Counted from the stretch's first letter, positions 12,113 to 23,862 are shown. The stretch: 64,000 nucleotides of DNA from Orientallactaga sibirica (GCA_036365145.1 JAEOAD010000029.1:18234001-18298000), one strand, 5' to 3'. Notes: generated from the sequence alone by a model not told the origin. Made by a program: numbers and translations.

Positions 12113-12298
12113 AAATCAATCTGTCAGCCAGGCGTGGTGGTGCACGCCTTTAATCCTAGCACTCAGGAGGCAGAGGTAGGAGGATTGCCTTGAGTTCAAG
12201 GCCACCCTGAGACTACTGAGTGAATTCCAGGTCAGCCTGGACTAGAGGGAGACCCTACCTTGAAAAAAAACAACAAACAAACAAACAAATCAATCTGT
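12113..12298 (+). mobile_element. B1 SINE with perfect target duplication
   Basis: Close to the local B1 consensus, from 'cagccaggcgtggtggtg' to 'gaccctaccttg' with an A-rich (CAAA)n tail. The 12-bp aaatcaatctgt flanks it at 12113-12124 and 12287-12298. Pol III box A and box B regions (ggcgtggtggtgcacgcc; gagttcaaggcc) are readable. Confidence 0.92.
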
Positions 12299-12866
12299 GA
12301 TGTATCAGTTAAACTTGTTCTCAAACACAAGAATAAAGGAAGAATCTTACTTTGTAGGTAATCTTGCAATTCAATTTAATATCATAACCTTCAAAAAAGG
12401 CTCAAAACTAACATAGCAGGTTGCAGACAGAAGCTTATCATCTGGTGCGAAGATAGATCTATAATCATGCATGGAGTAACATCTTTTCAAACAGGTTGGG
12501 GTAACACTTAACAGACATTTTTTAGCAACCAAAATTTCTAAACACAGAGTAAAAGGGCAATTATGAGCAATATTGGCAGTTGCACCGTTGAGTCCATGTT
12601 ATGATGGTTATTGGGCTGTTCCAGAAGGCTTTGACTGTGCACATTAGGTGAGTGACATAAGTAGTTGCTACTATTCTGACTACAACCAGCTTTGATGATG
12701 ACAAGGCTTTACTAAATGTTATATTCATGAGGTCTGGCTGAGCAATGGAGGTAGCATACCATTCCAACACTTACTGACCCACCAGAATACAGGAATGTAT
12801 GGTTTAGATTTTATAAGGAGAGACACATTAATTCTTACTAAATTATTTGAATCAAGTAATTACAGC
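12299..12866. other. No recognisable feature
   Basis: Unassigned; a short minus-strand open frame at 12561-12770 has no recognisable similarity. Confidence 0.45.
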
Positions 12867-13051
12867 TAGGTCGGGCCTGGTGGTGCATGACTTTAATCCC
12901 AGCATTCAGGAGGCAAAGGTAGGAGGATCGCTATGACTTCAAGGCCATCCTGAGATTACTTAGTGAATTCCAGGTCAGCCTGGACTAGAGTGAGACCCTA
13001 CCTTGAAAAACCGAAAAATGAAAACAACAACAACAATAACAACAACAACAG
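12867..13051 (+). mobile_element. B1 SINE with CAA-repeat tail
   Basis: B1 body from 'gtcgggcctggtggtgcat' to 'gagaccctaccttgaaaa', followed by a (CAA)n tail at about 13024-13051. Confidence 0.88.
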
Positions 13052-13214
13052 AAAAGAAATTAAACTAGGAGTTTAGAGTCAGAAAATACATGAGTCTGAG
13101 AGAGAAGTTATGTGCTCTTCTCTTTCAGTAGGAGTTGCATTTAACTGAGTCTCATGTTCACCTCTTTGAAAGCAAGAAACTAAGGTATATAAATTGTTTA
13201 GGGGGAAAAAGAGC

Positions 13215-13615
13215 TCAGTGCAAGGGAGATGGCTCAGTGAGTATTTGTTGCTCAATCATGAGGACCTATGTTTTAATCCCTAGCACCCAGATAAATGCCA
13301 GGCAGGAATCATGGCACATGCCTGTAATCCCAATGGTACAGAGAGATGGAGGCAGGAAGATCATTGAGGCTTGCTTGCTAGATTGTCTAGCCCAATTAAT
13401 AAGCTCTGGGTTTAGTGAGAGCCCTTGTTACCAAAAGTAAGTTCAGAGCTACCAAGCAAGACACCCTATTTTGACACCTGGTCTCCACAGGCATCCCTCA
13501 CAGTGCACCTTCATACAAATATACACTCATGAACATATGAATACACAAATACACATTGATTCCACCACATATCACACACATCACACACAGACACATACAT
13601 ACACACACTCACAAA
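13215..13615 (+). mobile_element. B4 SINE
   Basis: A composite of an ID-like tRNA head ('gagatggctcagtgagta', 'catgaggacctatg'), a B1-like middle ('catgcctgtaatcccaat', 'ggcaggaagatcattgagg') and a CA-rich tail with ACAC repeats, the order known for rodent B4. Confidence 0.75.
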
Positions 13616-14105
13616 AAAGAAATCTATGGCAACATCAGATATTTTAGATGACTAAGAGGGTGTTGCATTGTTTTATGATTTCATTTCATCATGTATTCGA
13701 TACTATTATACAGTTCATATTGAATCAAAACTCAGAACTAGGAACGTGATAGTTTTTTGGTGTCCCAAATTCATAAGTATGAGAAAGACTTATGAAGTTT
13801 GTTGAAATGTATACATTGAATTTATATAAATATATATTTATATGAGCTCCATACATAAAACTGTAAGGTATATGATTATCTCATTTTTCATCTGATCTTT
13901 GGAAAGAAAAATGTACAGATTTTATACCCTAACACTAATAAAGGCATGATGGTATCTGGTAGAATATATTTTTCAACTCTATTTGATAGTAAAATATAAA
14001 CTTAAATTTAATCAGACAATAATATGTTGTTTGTTCATAGCTTATGTATATAAGTGAATGTCAATATTGCTACCAGATCACTGAATTATCGGTATCATTT
14101 TTAAA
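13616..14105. other. No recognisable feature
   Basis: AT-rich, unassigned. Confidence 0.45.
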
Positions 14106-14316
14106 ACATTTTTATTTATTTATTTGCAAACAGACAGAGAGAAGAGATACAGACAGAGAGAATTGGTGTGCCAGAGACTTCAGCCACTGGAAATGAATTC
14201 TAGATGTATGTGCCACATTGTGCATCAAGTTTCACATGAGTACTGGGAAATTGAGCCTAGGTTCTAAGATATTGCAGACAAATGCCTTAACCACTGAGCA
14301 ATCTCTCCAGTCCATG
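14106..14316 (-). mobile_element. Type 1 SINE, antisense, diverged
   Basis: ATTT repeats and a GA-rich segment, then 'cactggaaatgaattctag' and 'accactgagcaatctctcc'. Confidence 0.75.
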
Positions 14317-14530
14317 GATCCTCACTATTGTTTACTTACACTCAATTCTTGTATATTTATTTTTAAGAAATGGTTAATTTTTTTTCTTACTTTTGCCTGC
14401 CTTTTTCTTTGTTTTTGATTCAGAGAAAAGATACATTTGATATTTATTTTAAAATCACTGAATTACTAAGGCATAGGTGAATTATTAAAAATCCATAGTT
14501 CTTCACTTAAATAGCCAATTCCATTGGCAC

Positions 14531-14578
14531 TATATACATATATATATATATTGATTATATATAATTATATATATATAA
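14531..14578. repeat. TA microsatellite
   Basis: Interrupted (TA)n run in an AT-rich setting. Confidence 0.8.
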
Positions 14579-14621
14579 ATGATAATTAACTTTATTGGAA
14601 TAAATATTATCATAAGTTAAT

Positions 14622-14813
14622 AGCCAATTTCTTTTTTTTTCTTTCTTTTTTTTTGGGGGGTTTCGAGGTAGGGTTGCACCCTAGCTCAGGCTGACCTGGA
14701 ATTCACTCTGTATTCTCAGGGTGGCCTCGAACTCATGGCAATCCTCCTACCTCTGCCTCCAAGTGCTGGGATTGAAGGTGTGCACCACCATGCCTGGCTT
14801 ACAGCCAATTTCT
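14622..14813 (-). mobile_element. B1 SINE, antisense, complete
   Basis: T-rich tail, then antisense B1 ending 'caccaccatgcctggctt'. The 11-bp agccaatttct at 14622-14632 and 14803-14813 is an exact target-site duplication. Confidence 0.9.
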
Positions 14814-15611
14814 ATTTCTAAATCCTAACATAATGATTCACTGCAACCTTTCTGTGTAATCCAGCCTTGACAATGCACACAGTAGTACTTGTGAAAAGTA
14901 TGTACTCCCCCCTCCCCCTATGTATCAGGGAAGAAACTCGGCTAGAAATTTGTGTTTTTAACAAACTCCTCAAGGTGAATTATTTTACTATAGTTTAAAA
15001 GCCTGTTGTGAGAGACAATATAACTGAATTTATTTATAATTTCAGCTTTAGAAAAAAACACCAAATGAACAATGAAATGACGGGTTTTGCTTTACAACTT
15101 TAAATTTCAGTGAGGAATGAAGGACATGGATTTTGATAGAAGTGGGCAGAAAGCCAAGCTCATTAAAATTATAATTGTCTCCTTGCCCAAGTTCCCAGTG
15201 ACCTGGTCATATTTTAAACAATTCATCAATCAAGAATAAATATTTAGTGAGAATCTGTGGCATGCTCAAGGAATGGTGTGATTTCTCCCAGTCCCTGGAC
15301 ATATGGACACATGTTGTGTTTATATGGTATCTTGTGCATAATCTCTCAGTGTATCTAGTCTATTGACAGGGTGAAATACTGCTACCCAAAATTGTCCTCA
15401 CCAGGCTCCTCATAAAGGGGACAACGGAATCAGTGAGGAGTGATTCACTTACTCAAACCTAACATCACTGAACATAGTCAAACCTAACACGAGCAAGTTG
15501 AATGCAGCTGACACTTCAGAACAGCTTTGGTTGGGATGAGGTTGTTGTTAAGTGTATAAGGCTTGTCTAACTTTCAGCAAGCTCTGAGTGCTATCCATAG
15601 CAGTATATGAA
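14814..15611. other. No recognisable feature
   Basis: Unassigned. Confidence 0.45.
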
Positions 15612-15765
15612 CTGGGTGTAGTGGTGGGAGACACCTTTGATCCCATCACTCTGAGTTAAAGGCAAGAGAATCAGAAGTTAAAGATTATGCTTAGTTACAT
15701 AGTGAGTTTACCACTAGGTTGGTTTCCAAGAAATCCTGCCTCAACAAAAGAGAAAACAAATTATA
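15612..15765 (+). mobile_element. Old B1-like SINE
   Basis: 'ggtgtagtggtgggagacac', 'tttgatcccatcactctg', 'gttacatagtgagttta' and an A-rich tail; a strongly diverged B1. Confidence 0.55.
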
Positions 15766-16254
15766 TATATAATTTAGAATAGGCACGGAACATGGCCCTT
15801 CCACATATTCTCTGAGCACTTTTTAGTCATATTGTCTAAACCTCTTGAAGAGTTATCAATTTTTCCAAAATATAAAAAAAAGCAAATAGTTTAGAATGGA
15901 ATGATAGAGGTTTGAGTTGGACTAAGCTTCTCTGACATGCCATCTATAGTAGATAATAACAGGAGTTCTGGAACAAGGAGAAAGAGAGTGATTGTATCAA
16001 ATGATGTAAACATCTTCCACATTTTGACAGAATCATCTGTTCATTTCAGGTATGATATCACAAGATTAAACTTTAGGACTGTCACTTGCTCTGAGGACTT
16101 TATGGCATTCCTTGTGCAAATGGTGGGGATACAGAAGTTGGCAGGTTTTCAGGTCAAGAAGTAGAATTTTTTTAATAATGAAATACATAGCTGAGGAATA
16201 ATTAGGATGGAAAATTCCCACAAAGAACTGGTAAGAAAATGCTTGACATGTCTT
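15766..16254. other. No recognisable feature
   Basis: Unassigned; the open frame at 15937-16164 has no recognisable product. Confidence 0.45.
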
Positions 16255-16471
16255 GTACCATTTCCCCAGTCTTGGCTACAATGTGCCCATAAGCACACAT
16301 TATAGTGATTTCAAACATCAGTTTTGGTTTGCTTGCACAAGTTTTTCTGTGTATGTATTATTCTTTTCCAAGTACTATACTGAAAAATTACCTGTAATCA
16401 AATAGCTTATGAAGTGGAGTTAACATGCTACTAGATTTCAGAACTGCTACTGACAAGCACCCCACTGTGAT
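16255..16471 (+). repeat. Left copy of a 217-bp direct repeat
   Basis: Pairs with 17545-17761 at a constant offset of 1290 bp, with no indels and 4 mismatches by eye (first at 16303 versus 17593, T versus C). The repeated sequence does not look like L1 or SINE. The two copies flank the L1/LTR insert exactly. Confidence 0.93.
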
Positions 16472-17544
16472 TCTTCCTGGGGTCCTTAATTTTGTTGAAC
16501 TGGTATACGGTAAAAGATGTTCAACATGCCTAATCATTAGGGAAATGCAAATTAAAACAACTATGAGATTCCATCTTACCCTAGTAAGGGTAGCAAACAT
16601 TAAAAAAATCAAATGAAAATAAATGCTGGCGAGGATGTGAAGAACTAGAACCCTCATTCACTGTTGGTAGAATGAAAGATGTACAAGCACCATGGAAAGC
16701 AATATGGAGACTCCTAAAAAGGATGACTATAGAGTTAGCAACTGTAGCAGACAGCTTCAGGTTCGCTGAGATGAACTTCCAGACTGGGCACAGTTATGGA
16801 GGAAGGGATATTATTTATTGAAGCTTACAGATCCAGGGGAAGTTACATAATGGCAAGAGAAGCGGCCTGCTCTCCACAGGGCCAAACAGAGAGAGAGAGA
16901 AACCAACCAGCCACCACAGCACACAGAGCAAAACTACAGCCAAAAGGTCACACAGCACACTTCAGCAACTCCTGCTAGGCACATTTGCATATCTTTACAA
17001 TGGAATCTCAAACCCACACCATTAACACCTTAAGACCAGCCCCCAGTGACCTTGCCTCTAGCAAGGTGATTGCAGATGCAAACTATAACTAATAAAACAC
17101 TGAATATATTGGGGGACATATATTCAAACTACCACAGCAACAGACCCAGTTATTCCCTTATTTGGCATTTACCCTAAAAGCTCCAAGCCTCAGTTCAGAG
17201 AGATTTGCTCAACCATGTTTATAGCTGCTCAATTCATAATAGCTAAGAACTTCAACCAACCCAGATATCCATCATTAGCCAAATGGATAACCAAGGTGTG
17301 GTATATCTACACGATGGAATTCTACACAGCAGTAAGGAAAAATGACCCAATGAAGTTTGAAGAAAAATGGTTGAACCTGGAACAGATCATTTTCAGCGAA
17401 CTCACCCAGATACAGAAAGATAATCGTCCCATGTCTCACTCATCTGTGGCTCCTAATCTGGATCAGCCCAAGATGCTGACATATCTAATAAGTATCTTGA
17501 GGACCAGGCAATAGGGAGGGTAGGGGGTGGGTCAGGAAGGGAGG
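16472..17544 (+). mobile_element. L1 ORF2 3' end and 3'UTR, split by an LTR
   Basis: L1 sense sequence is clear from about 16510 ('gatgttcaacatgcctaatc', 'gggaaatgcaaattaaaaca') to 16742 and resumes at 17137. At 17215-17514 the frame reads the ORF2 carboxyl region (motifs around WITKVWYIYTMEFYTAVRKN). It ends in a G-rich 3'UTR tract (17514-17544) with no poly-A, directly against the right repeat copy. The first ~25-30 bases (16472-16500) are not recognisable as L1. The piece is a non-functional fragment. Confidence 0.88.
16743..17136 (-). mobile_element. Complete solo LTR, MaLR/ORR1-like, inside L1
   Basis: 394 bp. On the minus strand it reads tgtggtagtttgaatat to ...ctgtctgctaca, with AATAAA about 65 bp from the end. 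The 5-bp gcaac at 16738-16742 and 17137-17141 is an exact target duplication, as expected for LTR integration. It interrupts the L1 ORF2 reading frame, so it is younger than the L1 piece. The same family appears at 42913-43341. Confidence 0.9.
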
Positions 17545-17761
17545 GTACCATTTCCCCAGTCTTGGCTACAATGTGCCCATAAGCACACATTACAGTGATT
17601 TCAAACATCAGTTTTGGTTTGCTTGCACAAGTTTTTCTGTGTATGTATTATTCTCTTCCAAGTACTATACTGAAAAATTACCTGTAATCAAATAGCTTAT
17701 GTAGTGGAGTTAACATGCTACTAGATTTCAGAACTGCTACTGACAAGCACCCCATTGTGAT
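17545..17761 (+). repeat. Right copy of the 217-bp direct repeat
   Basis: Same length as 16255-16471, no gaps. Differences from the left copy are single bases near 17593, 17655, 17702 and 17755. The similarity stops abruptly after 'tgtgat'. Confidence 0.93.
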
Positions 17762-18196
17762 CCCTTTCCCAGCCCCTTCCTTGCTTTCATTTGCCCAAAG
17801 TCACTCCTGCCTCTGACTGTGGCTGCTCTATAAGCTTTCCGCATACTCCTTCTTTCTCCAACAATGTGCTATATTTCATGAAAAGACCCTTTCCTAATAG
17901 CCAAGCACAAGAAAGTCATAGATCATGAGTCTTTGATGGACAGAACATTTTCTCATTAGTGGTGCATACAGTTAAAAATAAATATGATGAGTGCTAGAAA
18001 GAGATCCAGCCAAGAGTTATGAGGTATTAAGTGATCACTTATTTTTATTCTGAATGGACTTGGTAAGCCATTCTTTGAGTACACTGTCAGTTTAGTCTAA
18101 GACATGATGGTACAATAAATGCCTAAATCTCATTGATTCAAAACAGATACATGCTTCTCACTTATGTATGTCTCATATGTCAGCTATAAATCTGTT
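17762..18196. other. No recognisable feature
   Basis: Unassigned. Confidence 0.45.
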
Positions 18197-18198
18197 TT

Positions 18199-18204
18199 AT
18201 GTTT

Positions 18205-18244
<40 letters not shown>

Positions 18245-18246
18245 TT

Positions 18247-18297
<51 letters not shown>

Positions 18298-18500
18298 CTT
18301 CCTCCTCCTCCTCCTCCTCCTCCTCTTCTTCTTCTTCTTCTTCTTTTTCTTTTTTTTTTTGGTAGAGTCTCTATCCCAGGCTGACCTGGAATTCACTATG
18401 TGGTCTCAGGGTGACCTTCAACTCACAACAATCCTCCTACCTCTGCCTCCCTAGTGCTGGGGCTAAAGGCATGCACCACCACACCCTGCTATGTTCTCTT
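18199..18500 (-). mobile_element. B1 SINE, antisense, with TTTC/CCT/CTT tail expansion
   Basis: The tail has become (TTTC)n at 18203-18297, then (CCT)n to about 18320 and (CTT)n to 18343, then poly-T and the antisense B1 body (18360-18489). A near-match tatgttytctt at about 18199 and 18490 suggests that body and microsatellite form one insertion. Confidence 0.8.
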
Positions 18501-19409
18501 AATTCAATATTCAGCTTTAGAGAGAAGACATTATATAGAATATTACCAGTATCAGAATTAATCCGAGTACAAATGAATGAGCCAGAACTTTATGTTAATG
18601 CTTATAAATATCCCTAGTAATTGATTGGCTAAAGTAAATAGATCATATGGGAAAATTTAGTCAATGACTTCACTTTTATAAAAACATTATAATATAGTAA
18701 ATTAAATTGACAGTCTGAAGATTGAAATTTAGATTATTTAAATTACAATATTACATTATTTGCATGAAACTAAATAAGAATTATAATTTCTAAAAGGTAT
18801 TAATAATTTTCTTCTAGTGCCTTGTAGATAGTAATTTAAAATAAAAAGTAATACTTTAGACCTAGAACCAAGTGATAAGTTTCAAAAAAGAACCAAACCT
18901 AAAGAAGGGTGCCCATGAAAGATCAAAAACTAACTTGAATTATAATGCAATTTATCACAGAGGCAAATATTGTCATGAGGGTGGTCTAGAGCTGAAAATA
19001 TCATGCCACCTCCCATCTCACAACAAGATAACTATGGAATTAAAAATAATAATAATAAGACTGGATGCTAGGTTCCTGATTTATGTAGCTGAATTATGAA
19101 AAGTAACATTCAACTAATATTTTATATGAAATGTAACCATTTAGACCAAGACAATCTCATCTGTCAAAAGATCCCTGAAGATGTATGTTCAATATATTGA
19201 ATTATTAAATGTAGGCAAAATGTCCAAAGATGATAGTATATCTTTTATAACTTCATTTCTCAAACATACAGGTCCTAAAATCATCAAATATTGGGGTGAC
19301 ATGGTCTTATCTTTGGGTGATGTTGGTAATGGTGTGGAAGGACTCTTTCTCATCCATACTCTAGTATCATATTTCATTGGGCCAAAATAACTAGCTAAAA
19401 CTGGTGTCA
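18501..19409. other. No recognisable feature
   Basis: AT-rich unassigned sequence; short overlapping open frames only. Confidence 0.45.
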
Positions 19410-19545
19410 CATATTTTTTTTTTGTTTATTTTAAAGCAGGATTTCATTCATATAACCTAGGCTGACTTAAAAGTCACACTATAGCAGAGGCTGGCTTCAA
19501 TTTCCTACCACTACCTCCTAAATTCTGGGATTACTGATATGTACT
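19410..19545 (-). mobile_element. Old B1 SINE, antisense
   Basis: Poly-T then 'taacctaggctgacttaaaa' and 'aattctgggattactgatat', a decayed antisense B1. Confidence 0.55.
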
Positions 19546-21229
19546 TTGGTGTCATTATCAATTGAAGCTGAAACAAAGAAGTCTAAAGTGATACTGGATA
19601 TCTTACTTCATGACAGAAGTTTGTATAGAAATCATCATTGTGTTATTACTCCTTCAAGTGCAAATCACCTTGTAGTATCAGCTGGTGGATGGAGGAAGAG
19701 CCAAAGCAATCTTTTTAAGAATATAAGTATAGTAGCACAAACCTTTTCAAAAGACAACTTGTTATTAATTAAAATGCTAGACATTGCATATACAATTTTA
19801 TTCCCATGATTGTTCCTCTAGCAGTCCATGTTTTAAAAAAAAAATAACAAGCATGGCTTTAAGTAAAGAAACATTGAAGTTGTTATTTTGTATGATTCTA
19901 GAGTATTTAGAATGTGTTAAGGTCATACAGCAGTACATAAAGTGAGCTAGTATACACTCCACACATTTTTATGGATTCTATACAATATTATGTTGGAGTG
20001 ATCATCACCTTCCTCCAGGAAGGGAAAATGTGAACTAAAGATGTTCAATGGAACTTGATCTATAAACAGGAATGGCAGAAAAATCCTTCAACCTAAATGT
20101 GACAAATCAGCTCCCAGGTGCTGTTCTCAGGAAAACAAAAACCATGTAAATGGGAGAAAATTAACTGTCTGTTACCCATAATGTAGTTTAGACATCATTC
20201 AAACAAAGCTATTCAGTTATTAAAAATAGCTAAGCCATCTGCCAGAGTGAGAATGGTATCTCCATAGATCCATTCAATTAGAGGAACATTGAAAACCCAA
20301 GCAATACCCATTAGAATCTACTAGGTTGTAGCTCTGGAGAACCATCAAGTACTTTCAGCAATGAAGAAAATATTGAATAAATTAATTTTAAAAAGAAATG
20401 CATTCAAGGCATGAGCCACTAATCCTAGCAAAAGGCTGTATTTTGCTTTAGCAAGAGAGAAACTAGAAATTGTGATTGACTGTATCCTGATTTCTGGTAC
20501 AGTGAATCCATAATTTAGATAATTTTGTGAGAAACTCAGCTCTATCTGGACACTATCTATCCCATATTTGTATATCTTTTAAAATTATTTCAGGTTTCTC
20601 TAACACTAAAGTAGAGTCAAGGATTTTTCAATGTTTTTCCTCTCCCATGGAAATAAATTACTTAAACACGCAAATAATAATTGAAAGTGGTAAAAAGTTT
20701 CACCAATATTAAAGAAAAAGACATACACAATATGTAAAACATTAGGAAACATTTATAGTGGTGTCTCCCTCTAGGCCTCCTTAGCTTGGCAACAGTCTTG
20801 AAGGTAGCATCAGCTCACCTTCAGCATGGAAGGCTGGTCATCACTTCTTGAAGGAGTAGCGTGGACTTAATTCCCCAAATTCTGTTTATCTTAACATTCT
20901 AGTAACTGATTCAAGATACTGGCCTTCATTTTGCCTAACATAGATTTAATTTGCTGGGACAGAAAAAAATGTTGTGGATGATTCTCAAAAATGTAAGGCA
21001 AAGGAACAAGTGGCTGAGGCCCAACAGTCAATATTATAGCTGTGGTGAAGAATGAGGCATATCAATCAGGAGAGGAAAAACTGGAGGTGACCATGGCTTT
21101 GGGGAAGCAGAAAATGCCAATGTAGACTGAAGAATATAGAAAGACATGCCCTGGTGCAGAACACAGGCTCGCTCTGGGGTGGGCAAAGCATAAGCTCAAC
21201 ATGGGGAGGGCAGGACATAGGATCACAAA
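19546..21229. other. No recognisable feature
   Basis: 1.7 kb in which I identify neither a gene nor a repeat. The segment from 20760 onward may belong to the L1 piece that follows but I cannot show it. Confidence 0.4.
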
Positions 21230-21780
21230 GCCTGAGAAGACTCTTGGTTTTCCTATCTCACTGATCTGACAGGAGAATGTCTGAACTTTATAAAAATAAA
21301 GTGGAGAAGTCATTAAGCAACAGCTCTATCCGACAGCAAATAGCAAAAGCAAACCCCAATGGGAGGAAAGTGATCCAGGTTTATTACTTTTATCTTATGC
21401 AAATATCCAGTTTGCAACAATACCATGTAGCATACAAAGGAGCAAGAAAGCAAGACTTAGGTACAGAGAAGGAACTCTCGGACACTATCCCTGAGGAAAC
21501 TCAGGCATTGATTGAATTTACTAGGCAAAAACGTTCATTCCCTAAAATGTACCCAAAGAACCAAAAGAATTTCTAGTAGAAGCTAGTAGAAAAATTCATG
21601 AACGAAGAGAATATTCATAGGGACATACCAATTAGGAAAACCTGAACCAAGCAGAACTTCTGGAGCTGAAAACAAAAATAGGTTGCAATAGTGAATTTGC
21701 ATGGGCAGAAAACAGTAAGTGAGCTTTATCATAATCAGGTGGAATAATCCAGGCTGAGGAATATGTTCCTCCTGAAGGGT
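21230..21780 (+). mobile_element. Ancient L1 5' region/ORF1 start, sense
   Basis: 'ctatccctgaggaaactcag', the 'attgaatttactaggcaaaa' block, 'acccaaagaaccaaaagaat' and 'cttctggagctgaaaac' follow in the order of the mammalian L1M region just before and inside ORF1. The 99-codon frame 21277-21576 lies in this fragment and is not a separate gene. Confidence 0.6.
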
Positions 21781-21956
21781 GGAGGGAGTCAAGAGGTCAA
21801 CATGTCTGGGGGAGCTGAAACTTAAATGGTCCTAAGACCCTCTCCTGCACTAAAGACATATGGAGAGTATGCAGCTGCTTGTGAAAAGACTCTCCCACCA
21901 ACAGAGCTGCTGCAAGTCCTGGAATGTTCTAGAGATGCCGACCAGCCAAGCTCCAC

Positions 21957-22118
21957 TGGGCTTGGTGGTGCACACTTTTAATCCCAGCACTCTGGAGGCA
22001 GAGGTAGGAGAGTCGCTGTGAATTTGAGGACAGCCTCAGACTACATAGTGAATTCCAGGTCGGCTTGGGCTAGAGTGAGATCCTACCTCAAAAAATGAAA
22101 AGGAAAAAAAAAAGAAGA
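21957..22118 (+). mobile_element. B1 SINE
   Basis: From 'tgggcttggtggtgcacac' to 'gagatcctacctc' with an A-rich tail. Starts beside old L1 sequence. Confidence 0.85.
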
Positions 22119-22329
22119 TGAACAATGATAAATGATATTCTCCCCCCCTGACCCCCCACACAAAAAACTTGTACAAAAGCCCGGGCATGATGGCACATGC
22201 CAAAAACCAAACAAAACAAAAAATATTTGTACAAAGTTGTCTGTTGTAGATGTTTTTAATGTGGAACCATGGAATCAGCCAAGATCCCGTTGGACAGTAC
22301 AAGGAACCAATTTGGTATAAAAATTCTTA
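22119..22329. other. Unassigned, with a B1 head scrap
   Basis: 'cccgggcatgatggcacatg' at about 22180-22200 looks like the first bases of a B1 without the rest. The remainder is unassigned. Confidence 0.35.
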
Positions 22330-22700
22330 GAAAAGACATAAAATAAATCTCCCTATCTTTAAATCTGGCAATGACTTCTTAGGTATTATACCAGAAGTAT
22401 TAACATCAAAAAAGAATTAGAATTCATCAAAATCTTAAAAAATGAACAATATAGCACATTGCCAGATAAGTGACAGAAAAAGCATCCATACTCTGCTAGA
22501 AAATATAACCAAGGGATGTATTAGGTAAAAGTTTGGTATTTAAGACATGTGTGATTTTTATAACTCAACATAAAAAATAAAATCCAATTTTTAAATGACA
22601 AAGACTAATACAAATTTTCCCAAACAAGAAATATAAATGACCAGTAAGCACATTAAAGCAAGAAACCCAAATTGCTCAGAGAATGAAAGCTGCAGTTTTT
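22330..22700 (+). mobile_element. Ancient L1 ORF2 3' part, sense
   Basis: 'tataactcaacataaaaaat', 'aaatccaatttttaaatgac' and 'atgaccagtaagcacattaa' follow the order of L1M ORF2 near its 3' end (the region coding for NNPI-like and MANKH-like residues in intact elements). Frame is destroyed. Confidence 0.6.
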
Positions 22701-22737
22701 GAGGGTGTAGAGAGTGATGAAGCCCCTCTGGCTCTGG

Positions 22738-22800
22738 ACTGGGTCGTTTAGTGGTTAGAACACCAGGCACTCTCATTCCTAAAGCCAGTGGCTCTCGAGC
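22738..22800 (+). pseudogene. tRNA-Glu-like remnant
   Basis: 'gtttagtggttagaacacc' followed by 'ggcactctcattcc' resembles the D arm, box A and anticodon stem of tRNA-Glu (CTC anticodon loop 'actctca'). The T arm and box B are degenerate ('gtggctctcgagct') and no acceptor stem pairs convincingly, so it cannot be functional. It could instead be a tRNA-derived SINE fragment. Confidence 0.35.
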
Positions 22801-23546
22801 TATTGTCTTATGATTAGGGCAGAAGTGACAGGCATAGACACACAGAAGGGTAGGCTATGAAAGATTTATTTCAAGCAGAAACTAGCAGTGAAGCAGGAAA
22901 GCTTCTAAGCTGGGATGTTGGGAAGGATTCTGAACAGGTAGTCACATAGCAACTTGCATAGGGCTTTTTATTACCTTGGGAATGTAGTGACTATGGCCTG
23001 GGAGCACCAATTCATGTTCCAATGTGTTATATTTTCATATTTTGTTTTATAGTTACAAAACAAAAGGAGGTCATAAACAAAGGTGCTTTTCAAATACATT
23101 GCTGGAAACATCTAATATGCAGGTTAAAACAAAGTGGGGAAATCTGCTCTAGGCATTAGATGCTATCTGATGGCATTATTAGTTTTTGGTGGTCTGTTAG
23201 TACATTCTGAAAGTTTTTCACATGATCAACTGGTAGTCAAAGTATGTTAGGTAAGACAAGGAGGTGGACAATAAAAAGATGTTAATAAGACTAAAGAGAG
23301 CTGAAGGTAATATTTTCTGAATCTGTAACATTCTATCTCTCCACCTTCACAGAAGTTCTATCAGTTAATCATTCTAGTAGGATGTGTGAAGTAGGTATGG
23401 CTACTTTGGGGGAATATTAATTCACACTCCGAGCATGTACCTTAAAAATGCAAAATGAAAGGAAATGTGACAAACTATATGATTATTTAGATGAGACATT
23501 TAGGCTCCCTAGAAATATCTGGAGAACTGGAAAGGTGAAGTATTTG
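22801..23546. other. No recognisable feature
   Basis: Unassigned. Parts could be an old antisense LTR ('gaaagatttatttcaagcag') but no ends or target duplication can be found. Confidence 0.4.
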
Positions 23547-23551
23547 CAAGG

Positions 23552-23857
23552 TATGAGAGATTAAACTTGTGGCCCCCCCCCAGTAGAGTCAGATTTTTAA
23601 TAAAATTGAGACTCTTGCTACAGGGGGCAGATCTGAATTCTAGCCTGAAGGCAAGCCAAGAGGTTTTGAGCTCTGGCTGGGCTTGCTCTTGGTGCTGGCT
23701 TCTTGGTGGTGTCTCTCTGCTTGTATTTATGAATGGCAGCCATATTCATCCACCAAATGATGGAACTGCCGCTGAATTTATAAGCTTCAAATAAATGCCT
23801 TCAAATAAACTGTCTGGTTTGGATGCTCATTGCAGCAATATGGAACTGACTACAACA
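23552..23857 (+). mobile_element. Solo LTR, MaLR/ORR1-like
   Basis: 306 bp ending 'gaactgactacaaca', with an AATAAA region (ttcaaataaatgcc). It shares blocks with the LTR at 2300 ('gaattctagcc', 'ttgagctctgg', 'gcagccatattc'). Flanked by an exact 5-bp duplication caagg at 23547-23551 and 23858-23862. Confidence 0.82.
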
Positions 23858-23862
23858 CAAGG

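Noticed and set aside
18164..18454. Ser/Phe/Leu-rich open frames
   Set aside because: They are the translation of the TTTC, CCT and CTT microsatellite in the B1 tail.
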